Source: Verrucomicrobiota bacterium
Lineage (GTDB): Bacteria > Verrucomicrobiota > Verrucomicrobiia > Opitutales > Opitutaceae
Direction of reading: 5' to 3'
DNA length: 64,000 bases
Assembly (NCBI GenBank): GCA_947471035.1
Contig: CANIWJ010000004.1
Location: 1-64,000, forward strand
Positions 14,962-24,930 of this stretch are shown here, piece by piece. A program made the position numbers and the translations under genes. Position 1 is the stretch's first letter. Each line of letters begins with the position of its first letter. The notes under the pieces are model-generated. The model searched no databases and was not told the origin of the DNA. It saw only the letters and a program-made list of their open reading frames with translations.

Positions 14962-17900
14962 GTGACCACTACGGATTCGACCACACTCTTGCTTCCTCCC
15001 CGCGCCAAACATACGGGCGTCTGTGCCACCGCGCGCGGGGCGGTACTGGCCGAATTGGTGCGTCGCGACCCCGCGCCAGTGTGGCTGGTTATCGCCGATA
15101 CGCTTAAAGCCGCCGAGCAACTGGCGGAGGACACCACGCTCTTCTATGTCGGCGTCATTGGAGGAAAAAACTCTCGGCTCGAAACCCTGATTCTGCCCGA
15201 AGCCATGGGCGAATCCCGCGAAATGGCTGAAGCTTTCGCCGCCTCCGCCGATCGCCAGGCCGTGCTCTCCCGCCTGCGCGCCACGCGCAACCTCAGCCAG
15301 AGCAACCGCGCGGCCCCGCCGCTCCTGATTTTCACCACTCCTGCGGCCCTGCTCCAACGCGTGCCCGCGCTTGAGGACTACACCGCCAATGAGCTTACGC
15401 TGACCAAGGGCCAATCGCATCCCTTTCTCGCCCTGCTCGAAAAACTCCGCGCCCTCGACTACGACTCGGAGGCGGTGTGCGAGGCTCCAGGCACCTACGC
15501 GGTGCGCGGCGGCATTATTGACCTCTATCCAGTAAACGCCGCCCAGCCCTACCGTCTCGATTTTTTCGGCGACGACTTGGAATCGATTTGTGAACTCGAT
15601 CCCGTTACCCAGCGCTCCGGCGCCGAGGTGGAAAAACTCACCCTTGCCGCCTCCCCCCGACTCGCCCTCGCACCCTCGCTGACCGGACTCGCGCCCTACC
15701 TTAGCACCGCCACCCGCCTCGTCCTGATTGAACCCGCTCCGCTCGACCTGGCTTTCAGCCTGATCGCTCGTCAGAACACCTATCAAGTCTTAGCCCCCGG
15801 CCCCGATACCGCCGCCGCCAGCAACGCGCTTGTCCCCATCCTCGCCCGCGTGGCCGCACTCATAGGCGTGGCCGACCTCGATGAAGCCGCCGCGCTTTTT
15901 GACTCCGCCGCCGGTTCAGCCGCGGTCGTCGAGACCACTTGGGATACCGAGAGTCTCGTCCATCACCGCCACTATCCCTCGGACCATTTGATCGCCCAGG
16001 AACGCCTCAGCGCGGAAGAGCAAGCCCGGCACGATTTCCTAGTCCAGCTCGCCCGTTGGCAAAACGAAGGCGCGGTCATCGCCGTCGTCGCTCCCAAAGA
16101 CTCCGACGAAAAACGCATCCAGGAAATTATCGCCGCCCACCCCGCCGCCAAAAAACTTCGTACGCACTGGCTTCGCGGCCAGCTCAACGAAGGCTTTCGC
16201 TGCACCCCTCGCTCCGACGCCGCGCTCTCGCTCGCTGCTGCCCGGCCCGCAAAAACCAAACGTGCGGCCGCCGCCCCCGATACCGCCGCCGCGCTGGCTG
16301 CGACGCCCCTCGTAGTCGTTACCGAGACCGAACTTTTCGGCCGCCAGCGCACCCGTCGCGCCGCCTCTTCGCGCCGCGCCACCGTGCACCGCGCACAAGT
16401 GGACCAACTGCTCGATTTCGCCGATCTGGTAGAGGGCGATTTTGTCGTCCACCTCCAGCACGGCATCGCGCTTTTTCGCGGCATCACCCAGCTCGACACT
16501 CGCGACGGTCTGCGCGAGGTCATCTCGCTGGAGTTCGACGACCACGTGACCCTTCACGTTCCCTTACCGGAGGCGCACTTGATCAGCCGCTACGTCGGTC
16601 TTTCCAAGGTTCGCCCCCAGCTGGGCCGCATCGGCTCCGACCGTTGGCAAAAAACCCGCCAGCAAGCCGAACGCTCCACCCTCGATCTCGCCGCCGAACT
16701 CCTGCGCATCCAGGCCGCACGCGACGCCCAGCCCGGCCTCGCCCTGCCGCCGGACAACGATTGGCAACGTGAATTTGAGGGCGCATTCCCCTTCGCCGAA
16801 ACCCCTGACCAGCTCAAAGCCATCGCCGCCACCAAGGCCGACCAAGAGCGCCCGCGCCCGATGGACCGGCTGGTCTGCGGCGACGTCGGTTTCGGCAAGA
16901 CCGAGGTCGCCATCCGCGCCGCCTTCAAAGCCGTGCAGGGCGGCAAACAAGTGGCCATCCTGGTGCCAACCACCATCCTCGCCCAGCAACACGCCAACAC
17001 CTTCCGCGAGCGCATGGCCGGCTACCCGATCGCGGTGGAGATGCTCTCCCGGTTTCGCACTCAGGCCGAATCCACCCGCATCATCGCCGCCACTGCCGCC
17101 GGCCAGGTGGACATCCTCATCGGCACGCACCGGCTCTTAAACAAAGACATCCACTTCAAAGATCTCGGACTCGTTGTGATCGACGAGGAGCAGCGCTTCG
17201 GCGTGAAACACAAGGAGCAGCTCAAGGCCCTGCGCGTCTCGGTGGACGTGCTCTCCATGTCCGCCACGCCCATCCCGCGCACCCTCTACATGGCCATGAC
17301 CGGCGCGCGCGACATGAGCGTGATCGAGACTCCGCCGACCAACCGCCACCCGATCCAGACCATCGTAAAAACCTACGACGAACAACTCGTGGTGGACGCC
17401 ATCCGCCACGAGTTGCGGCGCGGCGGACAGGTTTTCTACCTGCACAACCGCGTGCAGACTATCGCCCTCGTCGCCGCCCGCCTGCGCGAGCTTCTGCCCG
17501 ACGTCGATATCGGCGTAGGCCACGGAAAAATGGACGAACACGAGCTGGAGGAAATGATGACCGCCTTCGTCGCCGGCCGGCATCAAGTCCTGGTCTGCAC
17601 CACCATCATCGAAACCGGCCTCGATATCCCGAACTGCAACACCATCATCATCGAAGGCGCGGACCGTTTCGGCCTATCCCAGCTCTACCAACTCCGCGGT
17701 CGGGTGGGTCGTTTCAAGCACCAGGCCTACGCCTATCTCCTCCTCCACCGCCACTCGCGCCTGATGGAGGTCGCGCGCGAACGCCTTAATGCCCTGCGCA
17801 CCCACAACCAGCTCGGCGCGGGTTTTCGCATCGCCATGCGCGACCTCGAACTGCGCGGCGCGGGCAACCTGCTCGGCTCGCAACAATCCGGCCACATCGT

Positions 17901-18513
17901 CGGCGTCGGCTTCGAGCTCTATTGCCAACTTCTGCGCCAATCCGTCGCCCGTTTAAAAGGCGACAAACAAGCCGCCAGCATCCGCGCCTCGGTGAAACTC
18001 GATTTCGTCTTCGTCGGCGAGGGCGCGCCACCGGATAAAAACGCCCCCACCGCCGCCTCCAGCCACGCCGGCGCTACTAGTTATCTCGCCATACGCCAGG
18101 CCGAGGATGCCGCCGCCGGGGCTGTCAGCGTATCGCGAATCCAAGCCCGCCTGCCTGTAGTCTACATCGCCGAGACGCGCCTGCGCTTGGATTTTTATCG
18201 CCGCCTCGCGTTGGCCGGATCGCCCGCCACCTTAAAGGAACTGGAAGCCGAGCTCACCGATCGTTTCGGCAAATTCAACGACGACGTGCGCGCCCTTTTG
18301 CAAGTGACTGCAATTCGCATCGCCGCCGAGCACAAGGGCATCGTGAGCGTCGAGACCGAGGGCTCGAAACTCAAACTCCTGCGCGCCGGGCCCGGACGCC
18401 GTGACGACTATGTTCAGCTCAGCGGACGTTTCCCGAGGCTCACCGCGCCCCGTCCGCTTACGCGCCTAAAGGAGATCCTGACCTACCTCGGTAACTTGCC
18501 CGGCCCGACCTGA
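14962..18513 (+). CDS. mfd: transcription-repair coupling factor
   Basis: 1183 residues from a GTG at 14962. The order is that of Mfd: a UvrB-like N-terminal module with YAVRGGIIDLYP, the RNA-polymerase-interacting domain starting near DLVEGDFVVHLQHGIALF, then the RecG-type translocase with Walker A VCGDVGFGKTEVAIRAAF, the VIDEEQRFGV Walker B box, SATPIPRTL (motif III) and QLRGRVGR (motif VI), and a C-terminal TRCF domain. It displaces RNA polymerase stalled at DNA lesions and recruits UvrA for strand-specific repair. Length and motifs are normal. Confidence 0.97.
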   Translation: MTTTDSTTLLLPPRAKHTGVCATARGAVLAELVRRDPAPVWLVIADTLKAAEQLAEDTTLFYVGVIGGKNSRLETLILPEAMGESREMAEAFAASADRQAVLSRLRATRNLSQSNRAAPPLLIFTTPAALLQRVPALEDYTANELTLTKGQSHPFLALLEKLRALDYDSEAVCEAPGTYAVRGGIIDLYPVNAAQPYRLDFFGDDLESICELDPVTQRSGAEVEKLTLAASPRLALAPSLTGLAPYLSTATRLVLIEPAPLDLAFSLIARQNTYQVLAPGPDTAAASNALVPILARVAALIGVADLDEAAALFDSAAGSAAVVETTWDTESLVHHRHYPSDHLIAQERLSAEEQARHDFLVQLARWQNEGAVIAVVAPKDSDEKRIQEIIAAHPAAKKLRTHWLRGQLNEGFRCTPRSDAALSLAAARPAKTKRAAAAPDTAAALAATPLVVVTETELFGRQRTRRAASSRRATVHRAQVDQLLDFADLVEGDFVVHLQHGIALFRGITQLDTRDGLREVISLEFDDHVTLHVPLPEAHLISRYVGLSKVRPQLGRIGSDRWQKTRQQAERSTLDLAAELLRIQAARDAQPGLALPPDNDWQREFEGAFPFAETPDQLKAIAATKADQERPRPMDRLVCGDVGFGKTEVAIRAAFKAVQGGKQVAILVPTTILAQQHANTFRERMAGYPIAVEMLSRFRTQAESTRIIAATAAGQVDILIGTHRLLNKDIHFKDLGLVVIDEEQRFGVKHKEQLKALRVSVDVLSMSATPIPRTLYMAMTGARDMSVIETPPTNRHPIQTIVKTYDEQLVVDAIRHELRRGGQVFYLHNRVQTIALVAARLRELLPDVDIGVGHGKMDEHELEEMMTAFVAGRHQVLVCTTIIETGLDIPNCNTIIIEGADRFGLSQLYQLRGRVGRFKHQAYAYLLLHRHSRLMEVARERLNALRTHNQLGAGFRIAMRDLELRGAGNLLGSQQSGHIVGVGFELYCQLLRQSVARLKGDKQAASIRASVKLDFVFVGEGAPPDKNAPTAASSHAGATSYLAIRQAEDAAAGAVSVSRIQARLPVVYIAETRLRLDFYRRLALAGSPATLKELEAELTDRFGKFNDDVRALLQVTAIRIAAEHKGIVSVETEGSKLKLLRAGPGRRDDYVQLSGRFPRLTAPRPLTRLKEILTYLGNLPGPT

Positions 18514-18530
18514 ACCAAAAAACGGACCGC

Positions 18531-19853
18531 CTATTTCGCCTTTGGGGCCGGTGGTTTCGCCCGCACCGGTTGGTCGATGCGCCGGTGGGTTTGGCCACCC
18601 TCGGCGTCGAAAGTGATGATCGTTCCCTTCTCCATCTGCTGGAGCCACTGCATGCCATTCTGGTCAAAATACGCCTGGGCGACCCCGCTTCCAAGCAAGC
18701 TCTTTACCCGATCGCGTGCATCGGCGGCCAGCTTGGCCACCTCACTTTTTTTCTGCTCGGGTGTGAGCGCGGCATCGTCGGCGATTTTCAACGCCGCAGC
18801 CGGCACCTCGTCGCGCAGCGCGAAAACCTTGGCCGGTGTGTCGGGCGGCAGGGCGAAGCGCTTGGTCGCGGCCCGTAACTGCCGGTAGTCATTATCGTTA
18901 GCCCGCAGATAATCGGTGTAACGCTCATCACCCAGCGCGACTTTGAGCTGGGCCTTCATTGCCTTTTCCGCCTCGGCGCGCACCTTCCAATCCTCGCTCT
19001 TGGCGCTGCGGACCCGATTCCCGAAAGTGTCGTATTCGTTATACTGCTCTTCGAACTCCTTCTTCAGCTCAAAGATCGCCTTAAACTCGGCCTCCGTGGC
19101 GTTCATCTGCGTCATCTGCCAACGGAGATTTCGCGCCGTTCCCGACTGCCTGAGTTCGTAAGCCTCCATTTCCTGCGGCGACAGCAGAGCAGCCAGATCC
19201 CGCCTTTTCTCTTCCTGCAAGAATCGGGTTTTCTCCGCATCGGCCGGAATCGTAAAGCCCTGGGTTTCCTGGCGCAGCTCGCTGCTCAGTTCGTTGTAAT
19301 CCTGCTCAAGCTGTTGCAACGCCTCCCGTTTCTCGGCCGGCAAATAGCTATACTGGCGCGCCAGCCACGAATTCGTCCCGGCACCTTCGGGGTCCTGGCC
19401 CAGCAAGCGTACGGTCTCGGCCTTCACTTCGGCCTGCAAAGCCTTCATTTGGGCGCGCTGATCCTTGGTCTGACCGCCCCACCAATCGTTATCATCCTTC
19501 CACCACTCCGCCTTGGGCGGCGTGGACTGCAAGGCCTTGAATCGCGACTCATAGCGTTTCCAAATCAAAGACCCCACCACCGATCGAACCACCGCTTCGT
19601 CCAAACCCGCCGCCCGGAGTTCGTCGCGTAACCGCTCCTCGTTGCCCGGACGCAACACCTCCGCCAGCACCGCGCTTGCCGAGCCGGAGGCACCGGAGCG
19701 GATTGGTCCCGATAAACCGACGCCCGAACGTGCTTCCCCCGCTGCGCCTAGCGGCGCGCCGCGCCCGCCTAAACCGACCGGACCGGAACCAAGCAGCAAC
19801 AACCCGGCGTTCGCGACCAACGACGCTCCGAACAAATACGGAAGGATTTTCAT
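18531..19853 (-). CDS. exported helical protein of unknown function
   Basis: 440 residues with an N-terminal signal or anchor (MKILPYLFGASLVANAGLLL), a Gly/Ala/Ser-rich linker to about residue 60, then a long, highly charged alpha-helical region to about residue 400 with coiled-coil stretches rich in Glu, Lys, Arg and Gln. It includes LRPGNEERLRDELRAAGLDE, a pattern seen in hypothetical proteins of Verrucomicrobia. The C-terminus is basic and Pro-rich. No enzymatic motif is seen. The gene converges with mfd (17 bases between stops) and is divergent from the SurA-like gene. Confidence 0.65.
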   Translation of the reverse strand: MKILPYLFGASLVANAGLLLLGSGPVGLGGRGAPLGAAGEARSGVGLSGPIRSGASGSASAVLAEVLRPGNEERLRDELRAAGLDEAVVRSVVGSLIWKRYESRFKALQSTPPKAEWWKDDNDWWGGQTKDQRAQMKALQAEVKAETVRLLGQDPEGAGTNSWLARQYSYLPAEKREALQQLEQDYNELSSELRQETQGFTIPADAEKTRFLQEEKRRDLAALLSPQEMEAYELRQSGTARNLRWQMTQMNATEAEFKAIFELKKEFEEQYNEYDTFGNRVRSAKSEDWKVRAEAEKAMKAQLKVALGDERYTDYLRANDNDYRQLRAATKRFALPPDTPAKVFALRDEVPAAALKIADDAALTPEQKKSEVAKLAADARDRVKSLLGSGVAQAYFDQNGMQWLQQMEKGTIITFDAEGGQTHRRIDQPVRAKPPAPKAK

Positions 19854-20045
19854 GGGGTATAATGGAAACCTAACTCGCCAGTGCTATCGCCGTGCGCGCA
19901 GGTCGCCAGTGCAAACAAAACCCAAGTTTAAACACTCGGCGATTTAGCAACCAATTGGTTTCCCCCATTGACCACCCCGCCACCAGCTCTAGCTTGGAAC
20001 GATTCCGGCTAAGTGCCGTCATAGCCCGACACCGCAACCGTTCCC

Positions 20046-21053
20046 ATGCTCCCTGTCTTCCCTCGCCTCGCCTCCTCGCTCCTCGCCGCCGCGCTCCTCG
20101 CCTTGCCGTCGGCCCTCCTCGCCCAAAAAGAACCGGCGGTGGACGACGGCCTGAATCTACGCTTCGCCAACGGCATCGCCGCCGTGGTCGAAGCCAAAGT
20201 CATCACCGTGGATGATATCCGTCGCGAGCTCGCCCCCATCTTGCCCCAGATCCGCCGCGACTCCCGCAACCAGCAGGAATTCTCCCAAAAACTGGAGAAA
20301 ATCCAGGACGATATCATCCGCAACTTAGTGGACCGGGTCCTCATAGTTAAAGAGTTCCGCAAAGACGAAAAACACAAAATCCCCGAGAGCTACATCGATA
20401 ACTCCATCCAAGAACAGCTGACCACCCAGTTTGAAGGCGACCGCGCCCGTTTCCTCGGCTACCTTAAATCCCGCGGCTTTACTCTGCGCGACTACCGCAA
20501 GGAAGTGGAAGAGGACATCATCTACGGCTACATGCGTAACCAGCAGCGCAAATCGCAGAACGTCGTGAGCCCGGCCAAGGTCGAAGCCTACTACGCCGCC
20601 AACCAGGATAAATTCTTCGAGGAAGAACAAGTTCACCTGCGCATGATCCAACTCAACCGTGCCTCCCTGTCCGATGCTGAACTGCTGGCCCGCGCCGAAG
20701 AAATCCTCGGCAAACTCCGTGCCGGTGAAAAATTTGAAGCCCTCGCCAAGACCTACACCGAGGACGCCCGCAAGGCCAAGGGCGGTGACTGGGGCTGGCA
20801 AAAACGCGCCGATCTCAAACCCGAATTCAGCGACCCGCTTTTCGCCCTGAGCGCCGGCCAAGTCAGCACCCCGATCGTTCAAAAAGAAGGTGTTTACCTG
20901 CTTTTCGCCGAAGAGCGCAAAGCCGCCGGCGTGCCCGCCATCAGCGATGTCCGCGAACAAATCGAAATCGTCCTCTCCCAGCAAATGACGCGCGAAGCCC
21001 AGGAAAAATGGCTGGAGCGCCTTCGCAAGGGCTCCTACGTGCGGCTCTACTAA
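20046..21053 (+). CDS. SurA-like periplasmic peptidyl-prolyl isomerase
   Basis: 335 residues with a clear Sec signal peptide (about 1-26, ending ALLAQ). A SurA-N-like chaperone region (residues 35-170, starting NGIAAVVEAKVITVDDIRRE) is followed by one parvulin domain (about 190-290) with HLRMIQL, AKTYTEDARKAKGGDWGW and FSDPLFALSAGQVSTPI. It should act in the periplasm on folding outer-membrane proteins. SurA of E. coli has two parvulin domains; this protein has one. A strong terminator follows, so the gene is probably monocistronic. Confidence 0.88.
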   Translation: MLPVFPRLASSLLAAALLALPSALLAQKEPAVDDGLNLRFANGIAAVVEAKVITVDDIRRELAPILPQIRRDSRNQQEFSQKLEKIQDDIIRNLVDRVLIVKEFRKDEKHKIPESYIDNSIQEQLTTQFEGDRARFLGYLKSRGFTLRDYRKEVEEDIIYGYMRNQQRKSQNVVSPAKVEAYYAANQDKFFEEEQVHLRMIQLNRASLSDAELLARAEEILGKLRAGEKFEALAKTYTEDARKAKGGDWGWQKRADLKPEFSDPLFALSAGQVSTPIVQKEGVYLLFAEERKAAGVPAISDVREQIEIVLSQQMTREAQEKWLERLRKGSYVRLY

Positions 21054-21108
21054 ACCGCCCTCGCAAGCACGCTCCCGGGCTTCCGGACCACGCGTATTTT
21101 CACCTTTT

Positions 21109-21135
21109 GGCCCGACCCTCCGGTCGGGCCTTTTT
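21109..21135 (+). terminator. rho-independent terminator after the SurA-like gene
   Basis: Perfect nine-base arms ggcccgacc and ggtcgggcc with a four-base loop, followed by five T. It lies 55 bases after the stop codon. Confidence 0.93.
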
Positions 21136-21230
21136 GTGCCCTGCGCCAGCCAACAAATGCGTAGCCGCTGGGCACCCTTTTGACTAGACTCAGGGCTCAA
21201 TCTGGAACGTCCGCACATCCTCTTTCCATC

Positions 21231-22721
21231 ATGTCCTTGCCCTTCCCTACACTCACCGCTTCTGAAGCCGCCGCCCTGGTTCGCCATGGCGACACCGTAG
21301 CCTTTGGTGGCTTCACCCCTGCCGGCTCCCCCAAGGATATCCCCACTGCGATCGCCGTCCGCGCCACCGCCGAGCATACCGCCGGTCGCCCCTTCCAGAT
21401 CGGCGTTATTACCGGCGCCTCCACCGGCGCCTCCCTCGACGGAGCCCTCGCCAAAGCCGACGCCATCAGCTTCCGCACCCCCTACCAATCCGACCCCGAC
21501 CTGCGCCGGGCCATCAACGCCAACCGCGTCCGCTTCTTTGACCTTCACCTCAGCCAGCTCTCGCATCACGTGCGCATCGGCTCGCTCGGCCCCATCAATT
21601 GGACCATTCTCGAAGCCGCCGACATCACCTCCGATGGTCGAGTGGTCCTGACCAGCGGCGTCGGCGCCGCCCCCACCTTCGCCCGCTGCGGTCAACGCAT
21701 CCTGATCGAGATCAACCGCCGCCACCCCGCCAGCCTCTGCGGCATCCACGACATCTACGAGCCTATCGACCCGCCCAATCGCTGCGAAATCCCCCTCTAC
21801 ACCGTCTCTGATCGCATCGGCCAACCCTGGCTACAGCTCGATCCGGCCAAGATCGCCGGCATCGTTTACACCGACCGCGAAGACGAGGTCGGTGCCTTCG
21901 CCGAGCCCGACGCCGTGACCACCAAGATCGGTGAAAACGTCGCCAACTTCCTCGCCGCCGAGCTCGCCGCCGGACGCATCCCCGCCGACTTCCTGCCCCT
22001 CCAGTCCGGCGTGGGCGACATCGCCAACGCAGTCCTCGGAGCACTTGGCGCGCACCCCGACATTCCCCCGTTTGCGATGTATTCGGAAGTGCTCCAGGAC
22101 GCGACGCTTGCGCTGCTGCGCCAAGGCAAACTGAAGTTTGCCAGCGGTTGCTCGTTTACCCTGAGCCCGCCCGCGCTGAAAGCGCTCTACGCCGAATTAC
22201 CAGCCCTGCGTAACCGTCTCGTCCTGCGCCCGCAGGAAATCAGCAACAACCCCGAAATCGTTCGCCGCCTCGGCATCATCTCGGTCAACACCGCCATCGA
22301 AGCCGACTTGCAGGGCAACATCAACAGCACCCACCTCTTCGGAAAATCCATGATGAATGGCATCGGAGGCTCGGGTGACTTCACCCGCAACGCCTACCTC
22401 TCCATCTTCACCTGCCCCTCCCTCCAAAAGGGCGGCAAGATCAGCACCCTCGTTCCCCAGGTCACGCACGCCGACCACAGCGAGCACTCCGTGCAAGTCA
22501 TCGTCACCGAGCACGGCGTGGCCGACCTCCGCCGCCTCGACCCGCGCCAGCGCGCCACGGTCATCATCGAGAAGTGCGCCCACCCCGATTTCCGCGCCGA
22601 CCTGCACCACTATCTCGCGCTCTGCAACGACGGCCACGAGCCGTTTAACTTTGAACACGCCTTCGCCTTCCATCGCCGCTTCCAGCAAACCGGCGACATG
22701 CGCGGCGCGTTCACCGCTTAA
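21231..22721 (+). CDS. acetyl-CoA hydrolase/CoA-transferase family protein
   Basis: 496 residues from the ATG at 21231; an upstream TTG at 21180 is possible but not needed. This is a class I CoA-transferase fold with two halves. Visible hallmarks are DTVAFGGFTPAGSPKDIP near the N-terminus, the QSGVGDIANAV segment and GIGGSGDFTRNAYLSIF in the second half, ending with IVTEHGVADLRRLDPRQRA. The family includes succinyl-CoA:acetate, propionyl-CoA:succinate and acetyl-CoA hydrolase activities. The catalytic Glu cannot be placed with certainty by eye. It may feed acetate or succinate metabolism; no operon partner is evident. Confidence 0.9.
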   Translation: MSLPFPTLTASEAAALVRHGDTVAFGGFTPAGSPKDIPTAIAVRATAEHTAGRPFQIGVITGASTGASLDGALAKADAISFRTPYQSDPDLRRAINANRVRFFDLHLSQLSHHVRIGSLGPINWTILEAADITSDGRVVLTSGVGAAPTFARCGQRILIEINRRHPASLCGIHDIYEPIDPPNRCEIPLYTVSDRIGQPWLQLDPAKIAGIVYTDREDEVGAFAEPDAVTTKIGENVANFLAAELAAGRIPADFLPLQSGVGDIANAVLGALGAHPDIPPFAMYSEVLQDATLALLRQGKLKFASGCSFTLSPPALKALYAELPALRNRLVLRPQEISNNPEIVRRLGIISVNTAIEADLQGNINSTHLFGKSMMNGIGGSGDFTRNAYLSIFTCPSLQKGGKISTLVPQVTHADHSEHSVQVIVTEHGVADLRRLDPRQRATVIIEKCAHPDFRADLHHYLALCNDGHEPFNFEHAFAFHRRFQQTGDMRGAFTA

Positions 22722-22782
22722 GCAGTCCGCCGCGAGCTGTCGTCCGGGTTGACCGCGCCTGCCGCGCGGTCATCCTCGGGCC

Positions 22783-23274
22783 ATGACGTTTCTGGAACAG
22801 CTCGAAGCCCTGAGCTACGTCGTCACCATCATTGGCCTCCCCTTCGGTATTTGGGTTTACCTGCGCGACCAGCGCAAGGAGCGCAAAAACGAAGAGGAAG
22901 AGGTCTATGTGCGCCTCTCCGACCAGTATTCCGAATTCCTCGAACTGGTCCTCAAAAACGCGGACTTGCAGCTCACCACCCGCAACAGCCCGGCCGCTCC
23001 GCCCACGCCCGAGCAGCAGGAACGACGCATGGTGTTATTCGAGATTCTGGTCTCCCTCTTCGAGCGCGCCTACATCCTCGTTTTCGAACCCGAAATGGAC
23101 CGTGAGGAGGCCCGCCTCTGGGGCTCGTGGGAAGACTACATGCGGGAGTGGTGCCGCCGGGCCGATTTTCGCGAAGCCCTGCCGACCTTGCTGCGTGGCG
23201 AAGACCCCGATTTCGCGGCATACATAAGCCGTCTGGCCACCGAAGAGACCGCGGCAAGCACCGCCCGTCGTTAG
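22783..23274 (+). CDS. membrane-anchored protein of unknown function
   Basis: 163 residues. One transmembrane helix at the N-terminus (about residues 9-27, SYVVTIIGLPFGIWVYL), followed by a basic turn (RDQRKERKNEEEEVY) and a mostly helical cytoplasmic domain with conserved-looking aromatic and acidic residues (SDQYSEFLELVLKN, FERAYILVFEP, WGSWEDYMREWCRR). This arrangement recurs in hypothetical proteins of many bacteria, without a known function. It is convergent with the phosphoesterase gene. Confidence 0.65.
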   Translation: MTFLEQLEALSYVVTIIGLPFGIWVYLRDQRKERKNEEEEVYVRLSDQYSEFLELVLKNADLQLTTRNSPAAPPTPEQQERRMVLFEILVSLFERAYILVFEPEMDREEARLWGSWEDYMREWCRRADFREALPTLLRGEDPDFAAYISRLATEETAASTARR

Positions 23275-23298
23275 CCGCCGACCCGCCCTACCCCGCCC

Positions 23299-24087
23299 TC
23301 AACGCCCTCGCTTCATGTGGAGCAACTCCACCTTGAGGGCACGTTTCTGAGTCTCATCGTATTCGACGATCGCACCGGAAATACGCACGTCGCCCTCCGC
23401 CACCTCGAATTTACGCGGCATGCCATCGAGAAACTTTTCCACCACCGGCTTTACCTCGCGGCCCAAAACCGAGGCATAGGGACCGGTCATGCCGACATCG
23501 CACATGAAACCCGTGCCGCCGGGCAACACGCAGGCATCCGCCGTAGGCACGTGAGTATGGGTGCCGAGCACCGCCACCGCGCGTCCGTCGAGATGCCAGC
23601 CGAGCGCGATTTTTTCGCTCGTCGCCTCCATGTGCGCCTCAACCAAAAACCCGTCCGCCTCGCCCGCCAGTTTACGCAGCATCTGGTCAGCGCCGATAAA
23701 CGGACACTCCGCTTTCATACCCATGAAGGTGCGCCCCAGCACAGTGAACACCGCGAGGCGAAAGCCCTTCACATTTACGATCACGTGATCCGCGCCCGGG
23801 CACGCCCCAGGCAAGTTGGCGGGACGGCATACTTTGGGGAAATCATCAATTTCCGACTCCCACCCGCGTTGGTCCCAGACGTGGTCGCCCAGCGTAATGG
23901 CGTCCACCCCGCTCTGAAGCAGACCCTTGACGATGCCGCCGTTGATGCCCGCGCCGGCGGCGGCGTTTTCCCCGTTGGCGATGACCGCATCGAGCTTCAG
24001 CTCGGTGCGCAGGCGCGGCAGTCGCTCCATCAACATTTCCCGACCGGGGCGGCCCACGATATCGCCAACAAAAAGAAGTCTCAACAT
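23299..24087 (-). CDS. TIGR00282/YmdB family metallophosphoesterase
   Basis: 262 residues, full length for the family. Metal ligands are spread over LLFVGDIVGRPGRE (Asp8 region), VIANGENAAAGAGI, DAITLGDHVWDQ, VEAHMEATSEK and VLGTHTHVPTAD, with a family-specific MCDVGMTGPYASVLG near residue 200. YmdB of Bacillus hydrolyses 2',3'-cyclic nucleotides and affects biofilm decisions; the activity here is inferred from family. It sits just outside the defence locus and does not look part of it. Confidence 0.92.
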   Translation of the reverse strand: MLRLLFVGDIVGRPGREMLMERLPRLRTELKLDAVIANGENAAAGAGINGGIVKGLLQSGVDAITLGDHVWDQRGWESEIDDFPKVCRPANLPGACPGADHVIVNVKGFRLAVFTVLGRTFMGMKAECPFIGADQMLRKLAGEADGFLVEAHMEATSEKIALGWHLDGRAVAVLGTHTHVPTADACVLPGGTGFMCDVGMTGPYASVLGREVKPVVEKFLDGMPRKFEVAEGDVRISGAIVEYDETQKRALKVELLHMKRGR

Positions 24088-24207
24088 GCGCGCACCGTGC
24101 GCCCCCGCCGCGCCCCCTCCAAGCCAAAAGCTGGCCGGAGGAGACTATTGAACATGTGTTTTGCTATTAGTTTGGTTCGTTTGCGGTCTGGCTAGAGCTG
24201 AACGGCA

Positions 24208-24290
24208 AGGGGCGGAGAGTTTTTCTATAGGGAAAAATGGTGTTCGACTAGCTCGCCGGTCGTTGAGGAAGGACATGGAACGGTCCACTG
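24208..24290 (-). pseudogene. decayed copy of the 3' end of the MmeI-like gene
   Basis: About 80 bases that align with the C-terminal coding segment of the MmeI-like gene (25957-26047). Both contain ggcggagagtttttc and, further on, ggtcgtt.aggaa. Translated on the minus strand the remnant keeps FLNDR and EKLSAP, which are found as SFLNDRERVEY and YEKLSAPL in the intact gene. Small gaps put it out of frame. It begins just after the stop of the DUF3226 gene, so the ATPase/TOPRIM pair lies between two copies of the same segment. Confidence 0.7.
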
Positions 24291-24297
24291 TGTGGAT

Positions 24298-24930
24298 TCA
24301 GAATCCCTCCAAAAAGGTGCGCAATCGGCGCAGAGCAGGCGCGTCGAAGTTAATCTTTCGGTCGCGAGCTGCTGGTCCAAGCCTCGGGTCGTCCTCATGG
24401 CGCACGGCCAGCAAGCTGCCGAGTTTGCGTTTGGCGATGCGCTGGTTTGTCGCTGTCGGGCCAGCCCCCATGCAGTCTATGAACTGCTCCACGCAGCGGA
24501 CGGTTTCGGCGTGCGCGGGGTCCTCGCTGAACGAGCTCCAAACCAAATCCTCTATCTCACCCACTGCACCAGGGGCGGGTGCGATGAAAAAACCAACTTT
24601 GGCACCGTCTTTTGATGCGGTTGACCACTCTCCTTCTTTCAAGTCGCACCCTGTAAGGGCATCGAGCTTGGTCTTAACCCGTGCGTAAAAAGTGTTGGTG
24701 GCGTCATCATCTGCATCAAGCACCACGGCTATGTGGGATTTGGACGCAACCAAGGCCGGGCTGATAAAGGTCTCCAGCTCGGCCATAAGACGTTCGCGAC
24801 CGCCCATGTCCTTGATGTAAACCCCGGTCTGCTTGCCCAGCATCTCAAGAAACTCTGCGTAGAATGTGAGATCACTGTAACCCTCAACGACGAGGATACG
24901 GGGGCTGGTTTTCAGTTCGGGCTTTTTCAT
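24298..24930 (-). CDS. DUF3226 TOPRIM-like protein, partner of the ATPase
   Basis: 210 residues. A TOPRIM-like core can be read: ILVVEGYSD with Glu16, the MGGRERLM loop, and AVVLDADDDA with Asp72 and Asp74 (the DxD). The C-terminal half carries VRCVEQFIDC and INFDAPALRRLRTFL, the pattern of DUF3226. TOPRIM domains bind Mg2+ and act in nicking, primer synthesis or nucleic-acid cleavage. Its ATG overlaps the ATPase stop (TGATG), so the two are coupled. In OLD nucleases the TOPRIM domain is fused to the ATPase; here the two are separate. This would be the effector of the pair. Defence function is inferred. Confidence 0.8.
   Translation of the reverse strand: MKKPELKTSPRILVVEGYSDLTFYAEFLEMLGKQTGVYIKDMGGRERLMAELETFISPALVASKSHIAVVLDADDDATNTFYARVKTKLDALTGCDLKEGEWSTASKDGAKVGFFIAPAPGAVGEIEDLVWSSFSEDPAHAETVRCVEQFIDCMGAGPTATNQRIAKRKLGSLLAVRHEDDPRLGPAARDRKINFDAPALRRLRTFLEGF

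Noticed and set aside
20325-21824. 499-residue open frame on the minus strand
   Set aside because: Antisense to the SurA-like and CoA-transferase genes; composition is typical of a GC-rich shadow frame.
24088-24297. a separate small gene between the YmdB-like gene and the defence locus
   Set aside because: Frames here are short and unconvincing; the only recognisable content is the decayed R-M gene segment.
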